Positions 52,412 through 61,903 of a stretch of 64,000 nucleotides of DNA are shown in pieces. The first letter of the stretch is position 1. Each line of letters starts with the position of its first letter. Location of the stretch: assembly GCA_905182135.1 (NCBI GenBank), contig CAJJAG010000001.1:186001-250000 (forward strand). The letters are read 5' to 3'. The stretch comes from an uncultured Acidimicrobiaceae bacterium (GTDB lineage: Bacteria > Actinomycetota > Acidimicrobiia > Acidimicrobiales > UBA10347). The notes under the pieces are model-generated. The model searched no databases and was not told where the DNA came from. It saw nothing but the letters and a program-made list of their open reading frames with translations. A program made the position numbers and the translations under genes.

Positions 52412-53860
52412 TCAGCCGGCATCGACGTGATTCCAACCAGATACAGACTTCACTTCGCAGAATTCTTCGATGCCCCATTCGCCGCCCTCGCGACCATTGC
52501 CAGACTGGCCGTAGCCGCCGAATGGTGCGCCAGCGCCGCGCGCTAGACCGTTCATCTCGACCATGCCGGATCGCAGTTGACGGGCGACTCGGCGAGCCTT
52601 GTCGTTGTCTTGCGTCTGCACATAGTTCGTCAGGCCATACGGCGTATCGTTTGCAATCGCCACAGCTTCTTCTTCGGTGTCGAACGGCGTTATTGAAAGA
52701 ACCGGTCCAAAGATCTCTTCTCGAGCGATCGTCATGTCGGGGTCCACGTCGGCGAAGACTGTCGGCTTCACGAAATAACCACTTTCGTGACCCTCGGGGC
52801 GACCAGTTCCACCGGCAACCAAGCGAGCACCTTCGGATTCGCCTTTGGCAATGAGCGCCTGGATCTTGTCCCACTGCACTTTGCTCACAACAGGGCCGAT
52901 ATGGCGGCCTTCGTTGCTAGCAATATCAACAGCAGTTTTCTCGGCAACATCTTTCGCCATCGCTACAGCCTGGTCATAGAGCGGCCGCTCGACAAGCATG
53001 CGAGTTGGCGCGTTACATGACTGGCCACTGTTGTTGAAACACTGTCGCACGCCTCGAGTGACGGCCTTATCGTCGGCGTCGGCGAAGATGATGTTCGCTC
53101 CCTTGCCGCCAAGTTCAAGTGCAACCCGCTTAACCGAATCGGCAGCATTCTTGGTGATGGCTACTCCAGCGCGAGTCGAACCAGTGAAGGACACCATGTC
53201 GACATCGGGATGGCCGGACAACTGTGTGCCGACACCCGGGCCATCACCCTGGACCATGTTGAACACACCTGCTGGGAAGCCAGCTTCGTCGACCATCTCG
53301 GCAAAAAGCGCTGAGCTCAATGGTGCGACTTCACTTGGCTTGAGCACCATGGTGCAGCCAACACCGAGAGCGGGAGCCACCTTGAGGGCGACCTGATTCA
53401 TGGGCCAATTCCACGGCGTAATCAAGGCGGCCACACCTACGGGTTCATACAAGATGGCGTTGTCGGGCGAACGATCATTGAGCGGACGCTCAAAGTCGAA
53501 CGCCTGCAATGCCCGAATGATGTTCTTAATATGGGCGCCTCCGGCACCAACCTGCGCAGTCTGAGCGAGCGCAATCGGCGCACCCATTTCCATCGAGATT
53601 GCTTCAGCCATCTCGCCACTACGAGCCGTGTAGACCTCGAGCAACTTCTCGAGCAGCGCAATCCGTTCGTCCTTGGGAGTCATGCTCCACGGCACGAACG
53701 CCGCCTTGGCTGCGGCGACGGCTGCATTGGTGTCGGCCTCACCCCCCAAAGAGATCGTGGCACAAACCTGCTCGGTCGATGGGTTGATGACTTCAAAGTC
53801 GTTGGCTTCTGCAGGGGTTACCCACTGGCCGTTTATATAGAAATTGCGGCGATCGATCAT
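52412..53860 (-). CDS. Aldehyde dehydrogenase family protein
   Basis: 482 aa from ATG 53860. Standard features are the AALITPWNWPMNQVALKVAP strand, CTMVLKPSEVAPLSSALFAE, SFTGSTRAGVAITKNAADSV, the general-base Glu in LELGGKGANIIFADADD and the catalytic Cys in NNSGQSCNAPTRMLVERPL, with EEIFGPVLSI near the end. It oxidises an aldehyde to the acid with NAD(P)+. The TetR-type gene 196 bp upstream on the same strand is its likely regulator. Confidence 0.93.
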   Translation of the reverse strand: MIDRRNFYINGQWVTPAEANDFEVINPSTEQVCATISLGGEADTNAAVAAAKAAFVPWSMTPKDERIALLEKLLEVYTARSGEMAEAISMEMGAPIALAQTAQVGAGGAHIKNIIRALQAFDFERPLNDRSPDNAILYEPVGVAALITPWNWPMNQVALKVAPALGVGCTMVLKPSEVAPLSSALFAEMVDEAGFPAGVFNMVQGDGPGVGTQLSGHPDVDMVSFTGSTRAGVAITKNAADSVKRVALELGGKGANIIFADADDKAVTRGVRQCFNNSGQSCNAPTRMLVERPLYDQAVAMAKDVAEKTAVDIASNEGRHIGPVVSKVQWDKIQALIAKGESEGARLVAGGTGRPEGHESGYFVKPTVFADVDPDMTIAREEIFGPVLSITPFDTEEEAVAIANDTPYGLTNYVQTQDNDKARRVARQLRSGMVEMNGLARGAGAPFGGYGQSGNGREGGEWGIEEFCEVKSVSGWNHVDAG

Positions 53861-54056
53861 CGTGCTCTCCTGGGTTATGTTCGGGCGTTCCGGACCCTGC
53901 CATTGTGGTCGGCGCACGCACAACGCGTGGTATTTAACCGTCACGTTCTCGTCCTAGATGAAGAACGTCCCTGTGCAGAACCAAGCGCCTCGGACAGTCA
54001 GCAAGTCCAAGGCTTCATCGAAGATCCGCAGCGATGTAGCAGTTTCTTGAGATGAC

Positions 54057-54725
54057 CTAGGAATCCGATGGAATCTGGACCTGGAGATAGGCACATACCG
54101 AAGCGATCGCTTCGCCTATGAACTCTTCGTCAGATTGAGTCCCAAAACCGGTTGGTTCACCACGTTCGTGCATGCGTACCCGCATCATGGATCCCAACTG
54201 GTCGAGCACAAAAGAGACAGCAAGCGAAGGGTCAGCATGCCCAATCTCATCAACGCGGTTCAGTAATAGTTCACCAAGGCCTACTTCACGTTGCACCCGC
54301 AGCTTGAGCATCTCGTCATGAATTTGAGACTCAGCTTGACCAAGTGCGACTGCGGACCGAGACCGCCTGGGAAGTTCCCGATCGTTGTGCATTGTTAGCT
54401 CGAGATAACCGAGCAAGATGTCACCAATCGTCGCACCGGCCCAACGGTTCAGTTCAAGACCGCGCCTGTTCGTCTCTGCAAGTTCTGTCGCATACCGCTC
54501 GAACAGCGCGAATTGAATCGCTCGCTTGTCGCTGTAGTGGTGATAAAACGCGCCAATAGAACATCCTGCTGCGGAAGAAATACCAGAGATCGTGGCCCCA
54601 CCGGTGCCGTGCTTAGCAAAGAGTTCCTCGGCGGCATCGAGGAGTGCTGCCTGCGTCTTACGGCTCCGGTCCTGTTGACCCTCACGAACCCAATGCAGAT
54701 CAGACACCCACTTACTTTCCTTCAT
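54057..54725 (-). CDS. TetR-family transcriptional regulator
   Basis: 222 aa from ATG 54725, with a strong GGGAGGTGAA site in front; this start is better than the upstream one. The N-terminal helix-turn-helix is LLDAAEELFAKHGTGGATIS and GISSAAGCSIGAFYHHYSDK, followed by an all-helical ligand-binding domain. It lies upstream of the aldehyde dehydrogenase gene on the same strand. The ligand is unknown. Confidence 0.9.
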   Translation of the reverse strand: MKESKWVSDLHWVREGQQDRSRKTQAALLDAAEELFAKHGTGGATISGISSAAGCSIGAFYHHYSDKRAIQFALFERYATELAETNRRGLELNRWAGATIGDILLGYLELTMHNDRELPRRSRSAVALGQAESQIHDEMLKLRVQREVGLGELLLNRVDEIGHADPSLAVSFVLDQLGSMMRVRMHERGEPTGFGTQSDEEFIGEAIASVCAYLQVQIPSDS

Positions 54726-55026
54726 TTCACCTCCCGTGATCGTCATAATGTTCTGCAGCCCCCTGTCGCATTGTTAGAGAGACTAACCGATACGTGATAC
54801 TTGACTCCCATTCACACGTGGGTAGGCGTCTGTCAAACAGACATCGAATACGGTGCACGCCATTGAGTGGTTCGTCGATATACGGGGTGCGTGAGCTCTG
54901 TGTCGACGCTGCTGAATCAGCGGCAGGCATCGGTGCTGTTCAACAGCGGCTCGGCGTTGCGCTGGCAGTTGCCAACGAGGCGAGCGGTTCATAACTAGCC
55001 ATGGCGTTCTGCGTCATACTGCATGT
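54726..55026. other. 301-bp intergenic region between TetR and M20 genes
   Basis: No gene, RNA or strong repeat is visible. It must hold the divergent promoters of the TetR gene and the M20 peptidase gene. Confidence 0.4.
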
Positions 55027-56397
55027 ATGGCAACGCCGATCGACACGCTGACCAACGAGACCGTGGACCTGCTGCAGCAGATGATCCGCAACCAATGCGT
55101 AAACGAGGGCACACCTGAGTCAGGTCATGAGGACCGCAACGCTCGCCTAGTGCGCGACGAACTCGATGGACTTGGGATCGACTTCCAAACATTCGAACCG
55201 GAACCAAATCGGACCTCGCTGATCGCTCGTTACGAAGGCACCGACCCGAATGCGCCCTCGTTGTGCTTAATGGGCCACACCGATGTTGTTCCGGTCAGTC
55301 CCGAGGGCTGGGACAACGACCCGTTCGGCGGCGAACTCATCACCAGTGCCGATGGGACTCAAGAAGTGTGGGGGCGCGGCGCCGTCGACATGTTGAACGT
55401 GACGTCATCGATGCTCGTGGCATTCCGCGAGATTGTGCGGTCAGGCAAGCGGTATCCGGGCGACATCATCTACTTTGCCGTCGCCGATGAAGAAGCAGGC
55501 GGTGTGCTCGGAGCCAAGCACATCATTGAGAACGACTGGGACGCCATTAAGTCCGACTACGTGCTCACCGAGTATGGGGGTACCCCATCGTTCACCGACG
55601 ACGGAACAACCGTGTTGCTCACCAACGGTGAGAAGCGCGGCGCCTTCCGCCATCTCGAGATCGCAGGCTCCCCCGGACACGGGTCTATGCCGTATGCGAC
55701 CGACAATGCACTCATTAAAGCCGCGAAGATCGTGGCCCGCATGTCCGAGTACAAAGTCGCTCCGAACATCGACGAGATGTTCCGCGATCGGGTCCGTTCG
55801 CTTGGCTTTGATGCCGAGACCGAACGTCGCCTGCTCGACCCAGCACATATTGATGACGTACTTGCCGAGCTGCCGTTAGGCATGGCGCGCAATCTTCATT
55901 CGTGTTGCCAGATGTCCTTCAGTCCCAACGTGTTAAACAGCGGCGATAAGGACAATACCGTCCCTGATCATGCTGATCTTATGGTCGACATCCGCATGCT
56001 TCCCGGCGAGGACGATGACGACGCCGACCGCCGTCTCCGCGAGATCATTGGCCCTGACTTGCTTCCGTCTGTGACCATTCACCGAAAGTACGATGACGAA
56101 AAACGCGGCCCAGCCATGTCATCGACCGACACGCCATTGTGGTCGGCGCTGACCGACGCCATCCAGATCGCGTACCCCGATGCCCGGGTCGTGCCCTCAA
56201 TCGTGACCGGCGGAACCGACGCCCGTTTCTTCCGTGCCCGAGGCGTGCCGGCCTACGGCGCCGGCTTGCTGAGCAACAAGGTCTCATTCGCCGAATTCCA
56301 GAATCGCTTCCACGGCAACAACGAACGCATCGATATCGAGTCGCTCAAGCTCACCACAGAACTTTGGCTCAACGTGTGCGAGCGTCTGTGGATCTAG
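55027..56397 (+). CDS. M20/M25/M40 family metallopeptidase
   Basis: 456 aa from ATG 55027. The di-zinc site is visible: LCLMGHTDVVPVSPEGWDND (first His and Asp), WGRGAVDMLNVT (bridging Asp), VADEEAGGVLGA (catalytic Glu and ligand Glu), and a late NRFHGNNERI His. The lid domain has RHLEIAGSPGHGSMPYATDN. It hydrolyses a dipeptide or N-acyl amino acid in the cytoplasm. A single gene between divergent and convergent neighbours. Confidence 0.9.
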   Translation: MATPIDTLTNETVDLLQQMIRNQCVNEGTPESGHEDRNARLVRDELDGLGIDFQTFEPEPNRTSLIARYEGTDPNAPSLCLMGHTDVVPVSPEGWDNDPFGGELITSADGTQEVWGRGAVDMLNVTSSMLVAFREIVRSGKRYPGDIIYFAVADEEAGGVLGAKHIIENDWDAIKSDYVLTEYGGTPSFTDDGTTVLLTNGEKRGAFRHLEIAGSPGHGSMPYATDNALIKAAKIVARMSEYKVAPNIDEMFRDRVRSLGFDAETERRLLDPAHIDDVLAELPLGMARNLHSCCQMSFSPNVLNSGDKDNTVPDHADLMVDIRMLPGEDDDDADRRLREIIGPDLLPSVTIHRKYDDEKRGPAMSSTDTPLWSALTDAIQIAYPDARVVPSIVTGGTDARFFRARGVPAYGAGLLSNKVSFAEFQNRFHGNNERIDIESLKLTTELWLNVCERLWI

Positions 56398-56585
56398 CGG
56401 TTTCCCGTCCTGTCGATCGCTGCGCCATGAAGCACGCCGGCGGGGTCAGTCCCACCTTGCCCGATCCCGGCTCGGCAGATACTCCACCGGGCTACACCTA
56501 CGCCTAGCGAGTGAACAACGGGGTATCTCGACTCGGATCTAGCTTGCTCAGGTTCTCATTTCCTCCAAACCCTGCTGGGTGTTGA

Positions 56586-58529
56586 TCAGCGAGCGGCCAA
56601 CGCTAATCGGCTGATGTCGCGCATCATGGCGCCGATCTCGTAGTCACGTGGCGTGTAGATCCGGTCCACTCCTGCAGCGCGCAAGGCGTCGTGATCTTCG
56701 GCGGGGATGATCCCACCCACGATGATCGGAACGTCCACACCCACCGCCTTGAGCTCAGCGACAACCGCCGGAACCAGCTCAACATGACTACCGGATAGCA
56801 CCGACAGGCCAATGAGGTCGACATCCTCGTCGCGCGCTGTGGCCGCTATCTGGGCTGGCGTGCGGCGGATCCCTTGATAGACAACCTCCATGCCGCTGTC
56901 CCGAGCGGCAAGTGCAATCTGTTCGGCGCCGTTTGAATGGCCGTCCAACCCTGGTTTCGCTATCAGCACTTTGGGCGGTCCATCGGCCAGGCTCTGGTGA
57001 AAACTGGCCAGCTCACCGAGCAGCGCAGAACCAACCGCCGAGGCATTCCCAACCCCGGTTGGACCCTGGTATTCGCCGAACACATCGCGGAGAACATTGG
57101 CCCATTCGCCTGTCGTAACTCCGGCCCTGGCGCATGCAATTGTCGCGCCCATGATGTTCTCGGTGCTGTTCGCCACTCGCCGCAGCTCGGTCATTGCCGC
57201 GTCAGCTGCTTCACCATCGCGAGTAGACCGCCACGCCTGCACGTCGGCCACGAGCTCTCGCCCAACCTGCGGGTCAACGCGCAAGATCGACTCGGATCCA
57301 CCCAACGACGAAGGTTCTGTTTCCCTGAAGTCATTTCGACCAACGACGGTGATTTCTCCGGTCTCGATCGAGCGCACCCGGCGGGCATTCGACTCAACCA
57401 GTGCACGCTTCATGTCTTCGATCGAGGCGAACGCTCCTCCGCTATCGATGATCCCATTCAGCTCGGTCCACGCCTGGTCCATCAACTCAGCTGTCAACCC
57501 TTCGACCACGTGGGACCCGGCGAAGATGTCGTCGTACTCGAGTAGATCAGTTTCAAACGCCAACACCTGCTGCATGCGCAGCGCCCACTGCTGATCCCAC
57601 GGGCGCGGAAGGCCAAGTGCCTCATTCCACGCTGGCAATTGCAGCGAGCGCGTACGGGCATCCTTAGACAATGTGACGCCCAGCATTTCGAGCACGATCC
57701 GTTGCACATTGTTCTCTGGCTGTGACTCGGTGAGACCCAGCGAGTTGACCTGGACGCCGTACCGGAAACGTCGCTGTTTAGGATCGGTTACGCCATAACG
57801 CTCACGCGTGATCTGTTCCCACATCTGCGTGAACGCCCGCATCTTGGCCGTCTCTTCGACGAAGCGGATACCAGCGTTCACGAAGAACGACACGCTGCCG
57901 ACTACCTGGCCAAAGGCATCCGCCTTGACCTGACCGCTCGCCTGTACGGCGTCCAACACGGCAATAGCGTTCGCCAACGCAAACGACAATTCCTGGACAG
58001 GCGTAGCGCCAGCCTCCTGCAGGTGATAGCTGCAGATATTGATCGGGTTCCAATGCGGAACCTCTGCTGCGCAGAAGGCAATCATGTCCACGATCAATCG
58101 CAAGCTTGGTTTCGGCGGGAAGATGTAGGTGCCCCGGCTCAAGTACTCCTTGACGATGTCGTTCTGGGTAGTCCCCCGCAGCTCAGACCGAGGGACGTCC
58201 TGCCCTTCCGCGTTTGCGATGTGCAGCGCAAGTAACCACGACGCGGGCGCATTGATCGTCATCGACGTATTCATCTGCCCGACAGGGATCCCATCGAGCA
58301 GCGTCTGCATATGCCCCAAGTGCACGACTGGCACTCCCACCTTGCCGACCTCGCCAGTGGCAAGCACATCGTCAGGGTCATAACCCGTCTGCGTCGGCAA
58401 GTCGAAGGCAATGGACAAACCGGTCTGGCCCTTTTCAAGATTGCTGCGATACAGCGCATTCGATGCTTCCGGTGTGGAGTGACCCGCATAGGTCCGCATC
58501 ATCCATGGCCGGTCCTTGTCGCGTGTCAC
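56586..58529 (-). CDS. Ethylmalonyl-CoA mutase-like / MeaA-type B12-dependent mutase
   Basis: 647 aa from ATG 58529. The barrel begins WMMRTYAGHSTPEASNALYR and SNLEKGQTGLSIAFDLPTQT, with GTTQNDIVKEYLSRGTYIFP and WNPINICSYHLQEAGATPVQ. The C-terminal B12 domain has the DxHxxG motif in KPGLDGHSNGAEQIALAARD and SGSHVELVPAVVAELKAVG. A single chain with both domains, and this motif set, fits ethylmalonyl-CoA mutase (ethylmalonyl-CoA pathway) or the MeaA group better than the two-subunit methylmalonyl-CoA mutase. No ccr or other pathway gene is in the window. Confidence 0.85.
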   Translation of the reverse strand: MTRDKDRPWMMRTYAGHSTPEASNALYRSNLEKGQTGLSIAFDLPTQTGYDPDDVLATGEVGKVGVPVVHLGHMQTLLDGIPVGQMNTSMTINAPASWLLALHIANAEGQDVPRSELRGTTQNDIVKEYLSRGTYIFPPKPSLRLIVDMIAFCAAEVPHWNPINICSYHLQEAGATPVQELSFALANAIAVLDAVQASGQVKADAFGQVVGSVSFFVNAGIRFVEETAKMRAFTQMWEQITRERYGVTDPKQRRFRYGVQVNSLGLTESQPENNVQRIVLEMLGVTLSKDARTRSLQLPAWNEALGLPRPWDQQWALRMQQVLAFETDLLEYDDIFAGSHVVEGLTAELMDQAWTELNGIIDSGGAFASIEDMKRALVESNARRVRSIETGEITVVGRNDFRETEPSSLGGSESILRVDPQVGRELVADVQAWRSTRDGEAADAAMTELRRVANSTENIMGATIACARAGVTTGEWANVLRDVFGEYQGPTGVGNASAVGSALLGELASFHQSLADGPPKVLIAKPGLDGHSNGAEQIALAARDSGMEVVYQGIRRTPAQIAATARDEDVDLIGLSVLSGSHVELVPAVVAELKAVGVDVPIIVGGIIPAEDHDALRAAGVDRIYTPRDYEIGAMMRDISRLALAAR

Positions 58530-58730
58530 GGCTTCATTGTGCCTTGTGAGTGAGGCCGAGCTTTAGAAAACAGGCGCGAGATCTCCAAGGGCTACCTGCC
58601 GCACCTCAAACAAGTCTCTTCTTGTTGCAATCTAAAAGTTTCGAGACCGCAGCGAGCAGTGACAACTAGCCGCCGAAACAGCGGTGCGCATTTTCGACAC
58701 CCTGCCACACGCATCGGCCATACTGCGTTG

Positions 58731-59285
58731 ATGACAAAGGCTGCATTCACAAAAAAGTCACGCCCAGCTGGACTCGTCATCACACCGGGAGCCAGCGCAG
58801 ATCGCGACCACGCAATGCTGTTGGCCATCGAACACGGCATCCCCGAACTGCCAGTCTTGCGGTTGACACTTGCCACCACCAGCGTGCCAAATGCGGTTAA
58901 GAAGATCATCGAAGCCGGCCTTAACTTCGCCGACGAAATCGGCGTCAACCCGAACAAGCTGGCCTACGGAGGCCGTAGCTTTGGGGGTCGTGCATGTTCG
59001 GTCGCTGTAGCCGAAGGCCTCGCTGCAGCGGCACTTGTGCTTTTGTCGTATCCCTTGCACCCACCTGGAAAGCTTGACAAGCTCCGCGTAGGTCACTTCC
59101 CTGCCATTGGAGTACCGACACTGTTGGTATCTGGCGAGAAGGACCCGTTCGGTAAACCCGACGAGTTTGCTGCCCACCTGTCTGCCATTGCTGGCCAAAC
59201 AACAATGGCTTGGGTCCCCGGCAATCACTCACCCAAGGGGAACGACGAGATAGTTGAAATAGTCCGTTCGTATCTCAAGTACTGA
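58731..59285 (+). CDS. Small alpha/beta-hydrolase (dienelactone hydrolase/KANL3-Tex30-like)
   Basis: 184 aa from ATG 58731; earlier in-frame sequence is not conserved-looking. It has LVITPGASADRDHAMLLAIE (oxyanion region), the nucleophile-elbow region KLAYGGRSFGGRACSVAVAE (Gly-x-Ser-x-Gly), the acid in LLVSGEKDPFGKPDE and the final His in VPGNHSP. The short length fits the Tex30/KANL3 group. Substrate unknown. It is convergent with the esterase gene. Confidence 0.8.
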   Translation: MTKAAFTKKSRPAGLVITPGASADRDHAMLLAIEHGIPELPVLRLTLATTSVPNAVKKIIEAGLNFADEIGVNPNKLAYGGRSFGGRACSVAVAEGLAAAALVLLSYPLHPPGKLDKLRVGHFPAIGVPTLLVSGEKDPFGKPDEFAAHLSAIAGQTTMAWVPGNHSPKGNDEIVEIVRSYLKY

Positions 59286-59359
59286 TCCTGGACATCACAC
59301 ACAAAGCCAGCGTCAGGGAAGCGGTCGACACTGAGCGAAGCTGCTGAGACAAGCGAACA

Positions 59360-60331
59360 CTAGCTAGCGGATGCGGATCCAGTCTCGAACAACCAACGCA
59401 GCGACTCGCCAAATGCGGCTCCAGCGTGGCGCAGATTGTGGCCACCGGTACCGAACTCAAACCGGATGTCATATCCGGCGAATTTCAACGCAGCAGCGAC
59501 CTGCTGGTTAGCTAGCGACCAACTACCAAAGACGATGTCGGCATCGTTCTCGCCGCTCTGCATGAACACTCGAATTTGGCGGCGTTTGGTTGACCTAATC
59601 AGGTATGGCCATGCATGGCCACCGCGAATATTCACGAACGAGCCACAGTGACTCAGCACCAGCCCAAACTGGTCCGGACGATGCCATGCCGCCGTCCATG
59701 CACAGATACCGCCGCTCGAAATACCGGCGACTCCCCTGCGGGAGGGATCGACGGTGATTGCTCTGCCCAGATGATCCTGCACGAACGGTATGACCTCGTC
59801 GACCAGCAGCGATACGTAACGATCAGTCATCGAGTCATATTCGATGCTGCGCTGCCGCAAAGCCCTTGGGTCTCTGTTCATTTCCCACAGCGACGTGCTC
59901 GGGGGCACGTCGCTGGCCCGACCGGGCGTGACGAATACGCCGACTATCGGCCCCACCGTTCCATCTGCGTTCACCGCATCGAGCACGCGCTGAGCGCGCA
60001 CTGGCCCCTCGGCGTCCAGGTAACGGTTGCCGTCGTTGAACACCAACAGTGCTGGCGACGCTGCACCGGCTAGCTCGTCAGGGCAGACGATCCACAAATC
60101 TCGCACCGTGTTTGGATAGACCGCGCTCGATCGCCAGTCCGGGAAATAGCTGACCGAGCTGCGGGTCGGCCCTTCTGCCACGGCCTCAACGCACGGCTGG
60201 TAGGCCGTGTCACCGGGTGTATCGAGCGCCTTGATAATTTCGTCGTTGTGGCGACCGTTAACCACCGCTCCACCGTGAACATCGGTGAAGTTCTGATGCA
60301 GGCCAAACCGTTGATACGTCTCAAGATCCAC
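59360..60331 (-). CDS. Enterochelin-esterase-like alpha/beta-hydrolase
   Basis: 323 aa from GTG 60331. The fold is shown by LWIVCPDELAGAASPALLVF and NDGNRY, IVGVFVTPG, a nucleophile elbow GVAGISSGGICAWTAAWHRP, the acid region RVFMQSGENDADIVFGSWSL and the final His in FGTGGHNLRHAG. This is the esterase D/Fes-like pattern. There is no signal peptide. The substrate is unknown; siderophore hydrolysis cannot be claimed, as no siderophore genes are near. Confidence 0.83.
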   Translation of the reverse strand: MDLETYQRFGLHQNFTDVHGGAVVNGRHNDEIIKALDTPGDTAYQPCVEAVAEGPTRSSVSYFPDWRSSAVYPNTVRDLWIVCPDELAGAASPALLVFNDGNRYLDAEGPVRAQRVLDAVNADGTVGPIVGVFVTPGRASDVPPSTSLWEMNRDPRALRQRSIEYDSMTDRYVSLLVDEVIPFVQDHLGRAITVDPSRRGVAGISSGGICAWTAAWHRPDQFGLVLSHCGSFVNIRGGHAWPYLIRSTKRRQIRVFMQSGENDADIVFGSWSLANQQVAAALKFAGYDIRFEFGTGGHNLRHAGAAFGESLRWLFETGSASAS

Positions 60332-60691
60332 TTGCCGACCGTAGCCGGGCGCAGTGATCTAGGTCGATGACGCCGGCGATGGGCTAACCGGCAACCACGA
60401 CGATTTAGTCATGACCCTCGAAGGTGAACCAATCGCTCGTGTTAGGAGCGACCTGAGTTGGCATGCACCAAGCCAGTATGCGAAAAGACTCGTTCCAGAT
60501 CGAAACGCACTAGGTCGGCCTGAATCAACACCCGCCAAGTTGACAGGCCGACTGCAGAAACGAGTCCTGACTTCCCGCGACTACCCCAACCTCTGTTTCA
60601 TGGCAAAGGTTGCCCACAGGTTTTGGCCCAAGGTGACCGCGGCGTGCCAGGAATCGTATGATCGGGAGATCTGAATGATTGGAGATCAGTG
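60332..60691. other. 360-bp gap without a recognisable gene
   Basis: Between the divergent esterase and Ldh-family genes. An 87-codon plus-strand frame at 60411-60674 has no family resemblance and no ribosome site. GGAG at 60681-60684 serves the Ldh-family gene. Confidence 0.4.
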
Positions 60692-61693
60692 ATGTCGACC
60701 GTGGCACTAACCGAACTGGAAATCCATGGTTTGGCGCGCAGTTGCCTGCTGGTTAACGGCTGTGACGAGGCCAACGCCGCTGCAGCAGCCCGCACGATCA
60801 GTTCAGCCGAGCGGTCCGGGGCTATCTCCCATGGGCTGTTTCGGTTACCGGGTTATGTCGCATCCCTGCGGAGCGGCAAGGTAAATGGGCACGCAGTTCC
60901 TCGTGAAGAACAGCTGACCAGCGCAGCGATCCGGCTTGACGGCGACCGAGGCTTCGCTCCGCTGGCGATTGAGTACGGCACGCCGCTGATTGTCGACGCT
61001 GCGAGAGATTCCGGTGTCGCCGTGCTACTCATTCGCAACAGCTTCCACTTCGCAGCGCTATGGCCTGAGGTCGAAGCACTCGCAGCGCATGACCTGGTGG
61101 GCCTAGCGTGCACAGTACACACGCCGATGGTTGCGCCGTTCGGAGCGAAGAAAGCGTTCTTCAGCACCAACCCGATCGCGTTCGCTTATCCCCGTCCTGG
61201 TCGCGACCCGTACGTGTTTGACATGGCCACAGCAGCCAAGGCCGCTGGCGACATCGGCATCGCCGCCCGCGACGACCATGAGCTACCGACCGGCACCGGC
61301 CTCACTGCCGACGGCAATCCAACAACCGATGCCAAAGAGGTCCTTGACGGCGGTGTGATCCTGCCCTTTGGCGGCTACAAGGGCTCGGCAATCGCAACGA
61401 TGATCGAACTGCTTGCAGCCGGGCTGGTCGGCGACTACTTCAGCTACGAGGCAGTGAAGGCCGATAATCGAGACGGTGGCCCCGCAATCGGCGGCGAGTT
61501 CATTCTGGCCATGTCCCCCGAGGTCCTGAGCGGGCCGGGGTGGGCCGAACACAGTGATGCCTTTCTCGCCGAACTCGAGAACATGCCCGGCGTGCGCCTT
61601 CCCGGGCAGCGCCGGTTTGCTGCTCGGCTTTCGGACGAACCAATCCACGTCAATGCTGAACTCGTCGACACGCTGCAATCAATGCTCATCTGA
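60692..61693 (+). CDS. Ldh family (malate/L-lactate dehydrogenase type 2) oxidoreductase
   Basis: 333 aa from ATG 60692, with GGAG 7 nt upstream. The fold is marked by SAERSGAISHGLFRLPGYVA, FAPLAIEYGTPLIVDAARDS, LLIRNSFHFAALWPEVEALA (active-site His) and VAPFGAKKAFFSTNPIAFAY with the NAD(P)-binding loop; LPFGGYKGSAIATMIELLAA is also typical. Family members reduce 2-oxo acids or cyclic imines such as piperideine-2-carboxylate, or oxidise sulfolactate and ureidoglycolate. Which of these applies is open. It is 210 bp upstream of the molybdenum hydroxylase genes. Confidence 0.9.
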   Translation: MSTVALTELEIHGLARSCLLVNGCDEANAAAAARTISSAERSGAISHGLFRLPGYVASLRSGKVNGHAVPREEQLTSAAIRLDGDRGFAPLAIEYGTPLIVDAARDSGVAVLLIRNSFHFAALWPEVEALAAHDLVGLACTVHTPMVAPFGAKKAFFSTNPIAFAYPRPGRDPYVFDMATAAKAAGDIGIAARDDHELPTGTGLTADGNPTTDAKEVLDGGVILPFGGYKGSAIATMIELLAAGLVGDYFSYEAVKADNRDGGPAIGGEFILAMSPEVLSGPGWAEHSDAFLAELENMPGVRLPGQRRFAARLSDEPIHVNAELVDTLQSMLI

Positions 61694-61903
61694 ACTAGCC
61701 AGACGACTGCACTTAAGCGCCATTAGTAACTACTATCCGCAAACGAAGCAACACACCGACCCGACCTCATACCAGAACACGTCTCAAGTCAGCCTCAACG
61801 AGACAACCCAAGAACCAGCTTGAGACACGTACTAGGTACAAGCCTCAAGTGAGGGTTAACCGATCGACTCAGTCGTCTTAGCTGACCGCCTAGGGGTAAC
61901 CAC

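Noticed and set aside
60411-60674. 87-codon plus-strand ORF in the esterase-Ldh gap
   Set aside because: Composition is random-like, with no ribosome site or recognisable motif.
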